From NCBI RefSeq assembly GCF_019308285.1, contig NZ_WWEM01000009.1, positions 1-64,000 of the forward strand: a stretch of 64,000 nt of DNA, read 5' to 3'. This stretch comes from Flavobacterium quisquiliarum. GTDB lineage: Bacteria; Bacteroidota; Bacteroidia; Flavobacteriales; Flavobacteriaceae. Below are positions 45,901 through 53,536 of this stretch, piece by piece. A program made the translations under genes and the position numbers. Numbering within the stretch: the stretch's first letter is position 1; every line of letters begins with the position of its first letter. The notes beneath the pieces were generated by a model, which saw nothing but the letters and a program-made list of their open reading frames with translations, was not told the origin of the DNA and did no database searches.

Positions 45901-48900
45901 ACAGTATCAGAGTCAACAGCACAAGAGCTATTTGAAACGGTATATTTAAACACATATTTACCTGGAATAGTTCCTGCAATTTGTGTAGTAGGACTGTTAA
46001 CATCTAAAATAAATGGAGTATTAGGCCCTGATACAAATGACCATGTTCCTGTATTTGGCGCAGGATCTGTCGCTGCCATAGTAACAGTGCTGTATTCTCC
46101 TAAAGTTTGGTCTGGACCAGCATTCACAGCTGCAATAGCTGGATTAATGGTTATCAGCATTGTATCTTCTAAATTACATCCTCCACCATTAGAACTTGAC
46201 CACTTAAATTCATAAGTACCATTTGTCAAAGCAGAAACAGTAGATTGAGCGCTGAATCTATTAGAAAAAATAGCTGTTGTTGGTCCTGAAACTTGTGTCC
46301 ATGTTCCCGTTCCTGGATTAACAGGATTGGCATTCATCACTGCAGTAGTAGCATTACATAAGTTTTGATCAGGCCCTGCGTTTGCAGGTGTTGGAGGTGC
46401 TCCTGTAAATGTTATATTTACAGTATCTGTACTTACAGCACAAACAGATCCATTTCTTACCGTCCAAGTAAAAGTATATGTTCCTACTGGCAATAAATAT
46501 GGGTTAGCAATTGATAATGTTGATTTTGGATTATTTGGACTGTCAATAACAATTCCTCCATTAGATGGATCAGTAGTTAATGTCCATGTTCCAATTCCTC
46601 TTGTCGGTTCTACTGCATTAAGCTGAGTAGCCAATTGACAAGCACTTTGATCTGCTCCAGCATCAGCTGGGCTTGGTGGCGAATAAGCGTTAATTCTAAC
46701 AACATCGCTTAAGTTATTACAACTTCCATTACTAGCTCTCCATTCAAAAATATATAATCCTTCCGCTAATCCAGTAACACTTGTAATATTTGAATTTGGT
46801 GATGTTATTGTTTCACCAGCCGGCCCGCTTATTTTACTCCATCTACCAGTCCCTGAAGTAATTGAATTACCAGTTAAAGTAATAGAGTTACCTGCTGATA
46901 AACAAATATCTTGGTCAACTCCCGCATTAGGCATTGTAGGTAAAGCACTATTGGTAACCGTCATGCTATCATTGCTTGCTCCACAGCCTCCTGCGTTCGC
47001 ATTTGATATATCGTATCTAAAAGTATAATTATTTCCAGGTACAATTGAAGCTCTAGCTGTAGAAGAAGAAAGTGGTGTAATGGTTGCTCCAGTTCCTGTA
47101 GTCACACTCCAAGTACCTGTAGATCCCTTTGTCCCTTGTAAAATAATTTCAGTCGCATTACATAAAACCTGATCTGGTCCAGCATTTGCAGGAGCATTCA
47201 CATTTAATACTAGATCAGCTGTCGATGTTGCACATGATGGACCATTTGTACTAGACCATCTTAATACATAAGTTCCTGTTGTAAGTCCAGAAATACCAGT
47301 ATTGCCACTATTTACATTAGCAAATGTTGGATTATTTGGTCCAGAAACAACCTGCCAAGTTCCTACCCCGGCTGTAATGGTGTTTCCTGTTAAAGTTGCG
47401 CTTGTAGTACAAACTGCTAATGGCGAGTTTGTCACTACTGCTGTAGTTGGTGGTAAACTTACTTTGAAACTTACTTCACTTGAAGCAGAATCACAATTTC
47501 CTCTTTTAACCAGCCATCTGAAAACATAGTTTCCAGGGGCCAAATTGCTAAATACTGCTTTTGGATTATTTATATCCGAAACCGTCCAAGAACTATTTCC
47601 TGAAACCTGAACCCATGTTCCTACTAAACCTGGAGTAAGATTGTTTCCGTTCATGGTAACACTATTTCCAGCACTATCAGTACAGACGTCTTGATTAGAT
47701 CCTGCAGCAGAAGTTGGTGCAGCGGCAATTGTAAGAGTTGTAACGTCTGAAAAAGTAGAACATCCTGAACCAGCAACTGATGTAGTCCATTCGAATTCAT
47801 AAGTACCGTCTGATAATCCTGTTATATTAGTATTATGACTATTAGGATCATTAAAAGCAACTGTTGTTGGTCCAGACTTTTGAGTCCAAGTTCCTGTAGT
47901 ACCCGCTGCTGGAGCTGTAGCTGCTAATACAGCCGTAGTTGTTCCTGAAGGCAGACATTGATCTGATCCTGCATCTGCCGGAGATGGTGAAAATGTACTT
48001 GTAGTATTTACCACAACATCACTCCATGCAGGAGTACAATCTGTTGTAGCACTTGTAACTGTCCATCTAAAAGTATACGAACTACCTTCTGACATTCCAT
48101 TAACATAAGTTTGAGGACTTGCCGGATTTACAATTGAAACAGTCGAAGGACCTCCAACTTGTGTCCATTGTCCCGTTTGCCCATCTACTAATGCATCAGC
48201 ATTTAGGAAATAACTACCCGCACATACAGTAACAGGTGTTGATCCTGCATTTGCGCTAGGTGGTCCTGATACCGTGATAGAAGTTTCACTAAAAGTGTCA
48301 ACAGAATTTGGTCCACCTGAGATATTCCATCTAAAAACATATACCCCTGGAATCAAAAGGCTTACAATAGGATTATAATTATTTATATTATCAAAAGTCG
48401 CCGTATTAGGTCCGCTAACTTGTGACCAATAACCTGTCAAACCTGCAGTTGCCATCAAAGCTGGATTATTCCCCGATAATTGAGTTGATGTAACGCTACA
48501 AAGTAAAGCAACTGTAGTACCTGCATTTGATGGTTCTGGTCTTAATGAAACAACAACTTTAATATCAGCAAATGCTTCTGAACAGCCAGTAGCAAAACTA
48601 CCGCTTGTATATCTTCTTGCTCTAAAAGTGTACGTTCCCGGTCTGCTTAAACCTGAAAAGTTTAGATTACCTCCATTAACATTGGCAGTTGGTGAAGCAC
48701 CAGCAGGGCCACTTACAAATATAGCTTCACTGGCATTACCACCTGTTGTAACCATTGGTACACTTCCTGAAGTCGTGTTTACTGGTAAAACAACAGTATC
48801 TACACCATTGTTCAAAGTAAGAGTTGTTGGGCTATTAAAATAATTTACTGTAAAAGTGGATTGTGTTTCACAATTTGGATTTACACTACTATTCCCTTTA

Positions 48901-50036
48901 ATCTTATAGATAAAAGTATAAGATGTAGTAGTATTAAAATTTAACCCTGTAATTTGGGTGGTTGGACTACCAGAAGAAACAATAGTTGCTCCTGAGTTTG
49001 TAGTCCATTCCACAGTTTCCCCTGCGTACAAAGGGATATTTCCTTGTAAAATTGTCGAAGTTATAGAACTGTCGCAAAATGTTTGCGAGTTATTTGTTCC
49101 TCCAGCAGTTGTAACATCTTGTGTTGCTGCAGGTACATTTATAGTAACCGTGTCAGAACCAACCGCACATGGTCCTTGAACTAACCATCTAAAGACATAA
49201 GATCCTTGTGTTAAATTCGAAACTGTTGCGTTTGGAGTATTAGCATTTGTAATCGTCGGCATCGTAGGACCAGATACAAATGACCATGTTCCCTGTTGTG
49301 TTCCAGTTCCATTTCCGCCTATTGATGCATTTAGACCTGCTGATTGTGTAGCCGTGTAACATTCTGATAAATTTTGATCTGGACCAGCATTTGCAATAAC
49401 TTCCCCTCCATAGTTAGTTACTACTATTGAAGAAGACGATGTACATGAAGAAGAAGTAATCGTCCAAGTTAACTGCGTATTACCAGCTGCACTTGGAGAC
49501 AATGTTATCGTTGCGTTTGGCGAATTTGGATTATTTATTGTCACACCTGCATTATCTGCACCGCTTTTTACCCATAATCCTGTTTCTCCTGGATTTAGAG
49601 GAGCATTCGCAGACAGAGCGTAAGTACCAGGACAGCCTTGTATATTACTTCCTGCTCTTGCTACAGTTATCGGATGCACTATGTAACTAACATCTTGATA
49701 AGTTGTCCCTATCTCACAGACACCTGATAAACGAAAGGTATAAGTATTACCTCCAACAGCTCCAAGAACTGATGTTACAGCATTATTGGGATTTTGAATA
49801 ACCACCGAAGGACCTGCTATTTGAGTCCACCTATGACTTACTATTTTACCTCCTACAACACCATTCAAAACAAGTGGAGCATTGGCACAAATTTCATCAG
49901 GTATTCCTGCATTTACAGAACAATCCTGAGAATAAGCGCTTTCACTAAAAAAAAGAACAGCAAACAATGCTAAAAAGCACGAAAGTACAGTATTAAAATT
50001 GGATTTTTTGTGTTTAGACGAGTAGTTTTTTTCCAT
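36975..50036 (-). CDS. Giant T9SS-secreted surface adhesin: PKD/Ig-like, DUF11 and cadherin-like repeats, type B sorting domain
   Basis: 4353 residues. Signal peptide 1-36 (FFSESAYSQ). Residues about 37-1385 hold roughly 15 PKD/Ig-like repeats of about 90 residues, each with NAGPDQ-like start, TGTWTQVSGP and YVFRWTV strands and paired cysteines. DUF11 repeats run from about 1385 to 2660 (10 by my count, start DLSLTKTV, core VTNNGPSNATGVVVTDLLPSGY). Four cadherin/Ig-like repeats (NDTTGD, GNWTVDPVTGAVTFTP-like) cover about 2660-3110. Nine more DUF11 repeats reach about 4250. The end is the gliding-motility-associated C-terminal domain (IPEGFTPNGDGINDVF, NRYGNLVYKY, WWDGHS, VPAGTYFYTI), the type B T9SS signal. 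Role: a long surface fibre for adhesion or gliding, inferred from family. Confidence 0.93.
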   Translation of the reverse strand: MEKNYSSKHKKSNFNTVLSCFLALFAVLFFSESAYSQDCSVNAGIPDEICANAPLVLNGVVGGKIVSHRWTQIAGPSVVIQNPNNAVTSVLGAVGGNTYTFRLSGVCEIGTTYQDVSYIVHPITVARAGSNIQGCPGTYALSANAPLNPGETGLWVKSGADNAGVTINNPNSPNATITLSPSAAGNTQLTWTITSSSCTSSSSIVVTNYGGEVIANAGPDQNLSECYTATQSAGLNASIGGNGTGTQQGTWSFVSGPTMPTITNANTPNATVSNLTQGSYVFRWLVQGPCAVGSDTVTINVPAATQDVTTAGGTNNSQTFCDSSITSTILQGNIPLYAGETVEWTTNSGATIVSSGSPTTQITGLNFNTTTSYTFIYKIKGNSSVNPNCETQSTFTVNYFNSPTTLTLNNGVDTVVLPVNTTSGSVPMVTTGGNASEAIFVSGPAGASPTANVNGGNLNFSGLSRPGTYTFRARRYTSGSFATGCSEAFADIKVVVSLRPEPSNAGTTVALLCSVTSTQLSGNNPALMATAGLTGYWSQVSGPNTATFDNINNYNPIVSLLIPGVYVFRWNISGGPNSVDTFSETSITVSGPPSANAGSTPVTVCAGSYFLNADALVDGQTGQWTQVGGPSTVSIVNPASPQTYVNGMSEGSSYTFRWTVTSATTDCTPAWSDVVVNTTSTFSPSPADAGSDQCLPSGTTTAVLAATAPAAGTTGTWTQKSGPTTVAFNDPNSHNTNITGLSDGTYEFEWTTSVAGSGCSTFSDVTTLTIAAAPTSAAGSNQDVCTDSAGNSVTMNGNNLTPGLVGTWVQVSGNSSWTVSDINNPKAVFSNLAPGNYVFRWLVKRGNCDSASSEVSFKVSLPPTTAVVTNSPLAVCTTSATLTGNTITAGVGTWQVVSGPNNPTFANVNSGNTGISGLTTGTYVLRWSSTNGPSCATSTADLVLNVNAPANAGPDQVLCNATEIILQGTKGSTGTWSVTTGTGATITPLSSSTARASIVPGNNYTFRYDISNANAGGCGASNDSMTVTNSALPTMPNAGVDQDICLSAGNSITLTGNSITSGTGRWSKISGPAGETITSPNSNITSVTGLAEGLYIFEWRASNGSCNNLSDVVRINAYSPPSPADAGADQSACQLATQLNAVEPTRGIGTWTLTTDPSNGGIVIDSPNNPKSTLSIANPYLLPVGTYTFTWTVRNGSVCAVSTDTVNITFTGAPPTPANAGPDQNLCNATTAVMNANPVNPGTGTWTQVSGPTTAIFSNRFSAQSTVSALTNGTYEFKWSSSNGGGCNLEDTMLITINPAIAAVNAGPDQTLGEYSTVTMAATDPAPNTGTWSFVSGPNTPFILDVNSPTTQIAGTIPGKYVFKYTVSNSSCAVDSDTVEITLIGQTDLGLAKTADIASPRVGDIVTFTVAVTNKGNRDATGIAVRDNLPTGFALITGSVSNQGNYNAGGNAINWSGLSVANGATLNLTYKARVNAATGTANEYRNTAQITASDQVDPNSTPNNDIPTEDDQASLTLTPIPNVDLAITKRINNATPDVGSTVQFTIEVVNNGPSNATGVVATDNLPAGYTFVSATAGTGTYNSTNGRWNIGSLSNGAKTTLTITATVNPTGPYTNTASVTRTEIDTNSTNNTSSVSSTPRAIADLSLTKTVSAGPYNVGSNVTFTVTVRNAGPSAANSVSVLDYLPSGYTYVSHTGTTYSSTSGSWDIGTINSGGQAVLTVTARINATGDYRNVAEVVHSNEFDPNSVPGNNNLSEDDQEQVVITPVQLADLEVIKTVDVATPKVGDNIKFRIALRNVGPSDATGVIVNDLLPSGYTYVGYTSTNGTYNATNGNWTISGSVANGKTEYLDITAKVNPITGTANEYRNTASVTASNQTDPVPANNTSTVTTVPTALINLSLTKSVNNISPLAGSNVVFTVRVSNAGPSNATGVQVRDLLPSGYTYVSSTVSNGTYANGTGLWNIGTIANGASAVLTVTASVNATGNYTNVAEVISANETDVNSTPNNNVLAEDDQDEITISRGPLVDLSLVKTINNNTPNVDDIVTFRITVNNAGPSDATGVVVTDKLPSGYLFVSAIPSVGSYNNTPGSWTLGTLANGATASLEIQARVLPTGNYNNVAEVTGANEVDSNSTPGNNDATENDQSEVIVTPRQIADLSVNKTVNVPAPKVGDNVVFTISVSNAGPSNATGVIIRDLLPSGYEFVSAVPTAGMYNRTTGDWTVSRPIIANTTETIQITAKVLKNGSYVNNAEVIASDQHDPDSTPNDGTGDDFSTVTTTPSALVNLAVVKRINNATPDVGSTVVFTIDVVNNGPSDATNVVVNDVLPTGYTFVSDDATGNFNNVSGNWTIGNLTSGARRTLNITATVNPTGIYLNTATATSTETDGNLTDNTSEVSSTPRAISDLSLLKTVANASPNVGENAVFTIVVTNNGPSNATGVVVTDQLPSGYSFVSAVPSVGTYDSNSGGWSVGNLANSASATLTITARVLASGNYNNVAEVTGADQFDPNSIPGNNNPLENDQSAVVVTPVNVSDLVTVKTVSAVTVAGISASRPNEGDTIRYSIVVTNNGGPTSATGVSLTDILPVGLTYESHTVTAGAYNYASGVWTIGNLAVNGTATLEITAKVNAGTKGLTIINRTTAAKGDQTDPTTAGDDLEETIVVSLPPIAANDISNGNTTNQPSTPLNILTNDRLGDGTLATPTNTIVDLNPNTPGVETAIIVPGEGTWNYDPATSLIVFTPQVGFTSNPTPLGYKLTETQTGLSDTATITVTYVAQAPIAYNDLSSGNPVNTAVTVNPLVNNGSGIDADPDGTIDPSTVRLLSPAGATAIVTDSKGITSFDVPNEGKWSVNPVTGAITFTPLPTFHKDPTPIQYNVKDNDGNVSNNARVTIDYVPVAANDRNTTPGTPGLPVTLNVSGNDTAGDTVDVSTVVLNASSVFGGIQISPREVSVVGVGNWIVDALGNVTFTPETGYTIDPPVISYTIRDNQGNSSNAATITIDYAPITSPDLSIGNPINTPVVVDVTANDTTGDLVDPTTVSLVNPGNGTNIVQDPTGDITSITIPGEGRWNVDLVTGRVTFTPNPGFITDPTPINYTIKDHEGNLSNNSLITIRVIPQADLVVTKTDNKEKYVPGTNSVYTITVKNNGPSTATNVVVVDDITDPILEAVTTWTAVGTGGTIVPNANGTGDINAGNATISSLSVGETVTYTVTIAVPSNYTGQIVNTASATSAVQDPNVSNNSQTDIDTVNALAEITLTKAIVTAGPHRIGDNVEFLITAINNGPSDATGINIVDKLPSGYTFVSATPSSGTYNASNGLWNLGGLTNTSNATLTVIASINAGGNYTNVAEVTKVDQLDPNGVIHGNNTPNEIDQSDVTIVPVKIVDLVTTKTVDKSNPNQGDVVQYTITVVNNGPSTATGVNLTDNLPVGLAYVSHVATGGTINTYSGGLWNIGNINIGSSATLLINARVTAAGTVSQTPIVNTVTPAAGNESDPTTAGDDLTESIIVTSSDLVTEKTVSKSNPSEGETITYTIRVTNNGPSDATGVRLTDILPIGVTYVSNNQGSDYNYGSGIWTIGDLANGATKVLNINVLINSGSAGKTIVNTTTAAKGDQSDPTTAGDDLTETIIVQNGADVVLTKVVNNSTPNIGETVTYTVTVTNKGTTLVTNLVVKDDLPSGLTFVSATPGKGVWTTPNWTVGTLQPGEEGSIEIKALVGLDQGGNVLTNTVSNTQDQFDTNRTPDDPTETITVTNLDLAVVKTVNNATPNEGEVIRYTIRVTNNGASDATNVSLVDKLPVGVTYVSDIVSAGNYNNGSGLWTIGNLVNGAVATLTIDARVNTGTYGTTITNTTTAVKADQADSNPANNIGSVAIVPTAYIDLSLSKEIVGNVTNPAVGDVITFEVRVMNDGPTKATGVEVVDLIPSGYKFITYSSTIGTYSPSTGLWKVGFVEPGNTAVLLVDVRVLDSGNYMNCAEITKANEPDIDSTPGNGNDLEDDYACAVAAPNQSVDLAVVKTILKNTMNPKVNSEISFEIQLTNNGDIDATGVLVSDVLPSGYTFVNYSSTRGAYDYVTGDWKVGKILNGETEILIVDVIVNESGDYQNCASIKAMHQTDIDPANNQSCITAAPIALIDLELTKEVDILKPIAETNVEFTITLSNKGPSRGTGVVVKDLLPSGFKFVSATTTIGTYDAITGIWNVGTIDINAVETLKVTAYVLPAGDFTNVAEVIAANETDIDSTPGNNKLQEDDQDAVTLEPTVPLNIPEGFTPNGDGINDVFEIEHLQVLYPNFSMEIVNRYGNLVYKYKHNGDKFTTPLWWDGHSTGRLNVSGDTVPAGTYFYTIHFNNNERKPQTGWVYLKK

Positions 50037-50826
50037 AAAATAATCTTAAAATAATGTTCTTCTATAAAAGTTTCCTTTTAAATCTTCTTTATTTAAATTC
50101 TTAAAAAAATTCATTTTACAACAAATCAAAATAATCAAACCAAGCAAGGTCATCAGAAGCTGTATTGACTTCCTTGACCTGCTAATTCTAAAGTTTAATA
50201 TTTTCGGTTTTTTATTAATCCATCATCTTATTTTAGGCAGCAGATTCGCCACTCTAAACAAGGTGAAAAAACAAAAAAAGTATGCGTTTTTTTAATACCA
50301 AATGGAGGAGAATACAAAGAGAAATATCTTCCATTAAACAAATATTTCTATGCATCAACCTGCACAAATTCCGGGCGAAATTAACCAATGAATAGACTTA
50401 ATTTTAGAAGAAGGCTTGCTAGATTACGTAAAATAAAAAGCATTAAACATTTTAAAAATCACTAACTCACTAAATAGCAAGCAATTATTAAAAAACAATT
50501 GATTAAGCCTTTTTTAAGAGAAAATAAGAAGAGGATTACAGGAGTAAATTAAGATTTGAGAACACAATCTAAACTGACTAAAAAATTATGCTATTTTTCG
50601 CTCATTAACAACATCTTATTTTAAAGAAGTCCGCTAAATTGAACCCAAAAAAAGTCTCGTTTATTATAAAAAAATGCTAATTAAAGAACTACTTAATACA
50701 ACAAAAAGACAAAATCTACTTTTAGTTTTACTCTTTTAAATAGATGAATCTAAAATGAAAAAACACCAATTTCGAAAAATCAAAATTGATGTTTTTTTTA
50801 GCATAATACTATTTTAATCTGATTCC
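50037..50826. other. 790-nt gene-free AT-rich spacer upstream of the adhesin
   Basis: No gene, RNA or strong promoter found. I looked for TAnnTTTG on the minus strand near the adhesin start and found no exact match. A terminator hairpin lies at the right end (50761-50800). The rest is AT-rich with many stop codons on all frames. It may carry the adhesin's long 5' leader. Confidence 0.5.
50761..50800 (-). terminator. Terminator after the TPR-AraC regulator gene
   Basis: Arms around CACCAATTT and AAATTGATG, one wobble pair, flanked by A-run and T-run. It lies about 25 nt past the regulator's stop codon. Confidence 0.6.
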
Positions 50827-52380
50827 TTAAAGATCTTTCTTTTCTTCATCACGTTGCTCTTGAAGATCCGTAATAAAAGTTAACGGAGAAACTCCTGTTA
50901 CCTTTTTAAAAGTAGTTGTAAATCGGCTATGAGAAGAAAAACCACACAGGTCTGCAAGAAAACTAATTTTATACTTTAAAAAGTTATTATCATTTCTCAA
51001 ACGATCGGTAATATAATGTATTCGCAGCTCATTAATATATCCCGCAAAATCTATTGATTTGTTTTTGTTTATTACATAAGACAAATATCGCTGATTGATA
51101 GAAAGTTTTACGGCAACATAATTTAAAGAAATATCCTTATCGAGATAAAAATGAGACTCTTCCAGCTTTTGTATCTTTTCCAAAATAGCACTTTCCGTCG
51201 CTTCCGACATATATTCTTTAGAAGATTCCTGCTTAGGTTTTAAATCTTCGATTTCTATTACCTCATTATTGCCACTAACTGCTTCAGGTTTTATATAATC
51301 TTTTTTTCTTTTAAATACATAGACCAACATTATAATCAAAACAATAAAAATAAAACAGCCAAGAAAAATAATAATTCTACTTTGATCATTTTTTAACTGA
51401 TTATTTTTCTGCTCTTCTCTTAGCGTTTTAATCAAATCATCTGTATTACTTTTACGACTATCCTCCTCGTCTTTCTTTAACTTTAAATTCAATTCATTAT
51501 ACTCGATGTACTTTTTATAGTCCGTCTTTTTATAAAATTGCATTAAAGAAGCATACAATTCTTGTTTTAAGGTAAAAAAATCAGAAGCTATTGCAATCTC
51601 TTCCGCTTTCTGATAATTAAGAAGTGCCTTTTTATCATCGCCAGTACGTGCATAAACATTTCCGAAACCATTAAATATAAACCCCTTTAGCGGACTATTA
51701 GAAGATTCCGATTCCGAAAGCTCCTTCTCTGCTTTTTGAAAATAAACCAAAGCCGAATCAATCTTTTGCAGCGAAAGGTAATTTTTTCCGATAAGCTCAT
51801 CATTAACCGCAATATGAAAATTTTTATCTATACTTGAATCTGCCAATTCAAATTTCTTTTTTCCAGCTTTAAGATCGTGAATTGCTTTGGAGAAATTAGA
51901 ATTGTACATTTCATAATATGCAATTTCTTGAGATAAGGTTCCTTGAAATTTATACATTTCATTTTTATCTTCAATCTTTTTACTAACTGCAATCGCTCTT
52001 TGCAAATACACTTTTCCAAGACTGTAGATTTCATACTCGCGATAAATCGTCGAAAGAAAACCATTTATCCTAGCTTGAAGATTATAATTTTTATCCAACA
52101 CTGCCAAACTATCAGCACGCTTTAAGGCTGTAACGGCTTCATTTCGCATACCGTGCTGACGCAAAAGAGTCGCCCTAAGCATAGAAGCTCTAATACGCTC
52201 TGTATTGTTTGCTGAAATTTCATAAAGATAAGCCGTATTTCGTAAAGCCTTTTCTGGGTTTGAACTCAACAACACTTTAGAGGTTTCATCAAAAACTTTA
52301 TCGAATTTCGAGCCTTGAGAATAACTTAAGTTACAAGAAACTAAGAATAGAAATAGGAGAAGAATAAATTTTAAGCGCAT
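50827..52380 (-). CDS. Membrane-anchored TPR/AraC-type transcriptional regulator
   Basis: 517 residues. A signal/anchor at the N-terminus (LLLFLFLVSCNLSYSQG) is followed by TPR-like helical repeats about 30-300 (ALRNTAYLYEIS, SALVYFQKAEKEL, KALLNYQKAEEIA), a coiled segment, one transmembrane helix near residue 337-357 (IIIFLGCFIFIVLIIMLVYVF) and a cytoplasmic AraC helix-turn-helix about 410-510 (LNYVAVKLSINQRYLSYVINK, then ISFLADLCGFSSHSRFTTTFKKVTGVSPLTF). Family members sense periplasmic cues and act on genes directly. It stands alone between spacers of 0.65 and 0.79 kb. Whether it controls the adhesin operon downstream is open. Confidence 0.88.
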   Translation of the reverse strand: MRLKFILLLFLFLVSCNLSYSQGSKFDKVFDETSKVLLSSNPEKALRNTAYLYEISANNTERIRASMLRATLLRQHGMRNEAVTALKRADSLAVLDKNYNLQARINGFLSTIYREYEIYSLGKVYLQRAIAVSKKIEDKNEMYKFQGTLSQEIAYYEMYNSNFSKAIHDLKAGKKKFELADSSIDKNFHIAVNDELIGKNYLSLQKIDSALVYFQKAEKELSESESSNSPLKGFIFNGFGNVYARTGDDKKALLNYQKAEEIAIASDFFTLKQELYASLMQFYKKTDYKKYIEYNELNLKLKKDEEDSRKSNTDDLIKTLREEQKNNQLKNDQSRIIIFLGCFIFIVLIIMLVYVFKRKKDYIKPEAVSGNNEVIEIEDLKPKQESSKEYMSEATESAILEKIQKLEESHFYLDKDISLNYVAVKLSINQRYLSYVINKNKSIDFAGYINELRIHYITDRLRNDNNFLKYKISFLADLCGFSSHSRFTTTFKKVTGVSPLTFITDLQEQRDEEKKDL

Positions 52381-53035
52381 ATAAATAATAAGAAATCAAG
52401 CTTTGCAACATATTGCTGTTTACTCCTAAAATCAATTATTCAGTTTAAAAGTTTAACTAGAAAATCTAAGCTAATACCTAAATACACTTTTATCCTTTCT
52501 CTTAATTACAACTTAACGAGTTGGGTCTATCATGTATTGATTCAAAATGTTATTGATTAAATCTGGAAATTTAGAATAACAAATAAAGTTATAAACTATA
52601 CGTGAATATTCTAATAAAAACAACTTGGTGTAAAGACAACACTTTACAGCGCAAATTTAACACATCGAATATATATATACTACACAAATCCAACTTAAAA
52701 TTTCAAAAAAATACATTTACTTGTTATTAATAACATTCAATATTTTTTTTCAAATAAAATAGAGGAAATATCTTTTTTGCCGAAAATTTTATGGTGATTT
52801 TCTAAGAATATTTTATCGGAGCTCAAGTTTTACAGTGTTTTCTTAAATAACCAATAACCTGTAAAAAAAACCTCATTTTTATTCTTATGCCAAATGGAGT
52901 TAATGATTTTACTAAAACATTCACATCTAAAAATCCTGCAAGAACTATAAAAAAAGAAGAGTTTTTACAGAGCATTTACTGACGCAAAAAAATACAGAAA
53001 ACAAAAAAGCCCTTGAAAAACAAGGGCTTTAAGTG
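52381..53035. other. 655-nt gene-free spacer
   Basis: AT-rich, with no gene, promoter or repeat I can support, apart from the tRNA operon terminator at 53006-53031. Confidence 0.5.
53006..53031 (-). terminator. Terminator of the tRNA operon
   Basis: AGCCCTTG and CAAGGGCT arms around AAAAA. On the minus strand a T-run follows the stem. It lies directly after tRNA-Arg. Confidence 0.85.
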
Positions 53036-53109
<74 letters not shown>

Positions 53110-53125
53110 ATTATTTCAATTGTAG

Positions 53126-53200
53126 TCGGGGTGGCAGGATTCGAACCTGCGACCTCCTGCTCCCAAAGCAGGCGCGATAACCGGGCTACGCTACACCCCG
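53126..53200 (-). tRNA. tRNA-Pro (anticodon TGG)
   Basis: A 75-nt cloverleaf: acceptor CGGGGTG pairs with CACCCCG, anticodon stem CCTGC/GCAGG with loop TTTGGGA, T-arm GCAGGTTCGAATCCTGC. Discriminator A; CCA not encoded. Confidence 0.95.
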
Positions 53201-53214
53201 AGGCAAAATTTAAG

Positions 53215-53298
53215 CGGAGAGACAGGGACTCGAACCCTGGCGACGGTTACCCGTCGACAGATTAGCAATCTGCTCCATTACCGCTCTGGCACCTCTCC
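53215..53298 (-). tRNA. tRNA-Ser (anticodon GCT)
   Basis: An 84-nt class II tRNA with a long variable arm (GTCGACGGGTAACCGTCGC region): acceptor GGAGAGG pairs with TCTCTCC, anticodon stem CAGAT/ATCTG with loop TGCTA and flanks. Discriminator G; CCA not encoded. First gene of the three-tRNA operon. Confidence 0.93.
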
Positions 53299-53330
53299 TT
53301 GCTAGTGGAATTGCTTCCGTTTTGCGAGTG

Positions 53331-53361
53331 CAAATGTATAACAACATTCCTTTTCTCACAA
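53331..53361 (-). promoter_or_regulatory. Promoter of the tRNA-Ser/Pro/Arg operon
   Basis: Minus-strand TACATTTG (53331-53338) and TTG (53359-53361) with 20 nt between, about 33 nt before tRNA-Ser. This matches the Bacteroidota consensus. Confidence 0.65.
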
Positions 53362-53481
53362 GCTTTTTTCTGAGTTTTTTTAGTTTTTTTTTATCTTTTT
53401 TCAAAACCACTTCACAATCAAACAAATAGAATTAACAAAAAATTGACCCAAATTTAAAATCCGCCCTATTCAATACAAAAT

Positions 53482-53511
53482 TTGAATATAATTAAATAAA
53501 CAGTAAATTTG
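53482..53511 (+). promoter_or_regulatory. Promoter of the thiolase gene
   Basis: TTG (53482-53484), 19 nt, TAAATTTG (53504-53511), ending 25 nt before the ATG. It is an exact consensus match with optimal spacing. Confidence 0.7.
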
Positions 53512-53536
53512 CTTTATTAACTATATCACACAGAAA

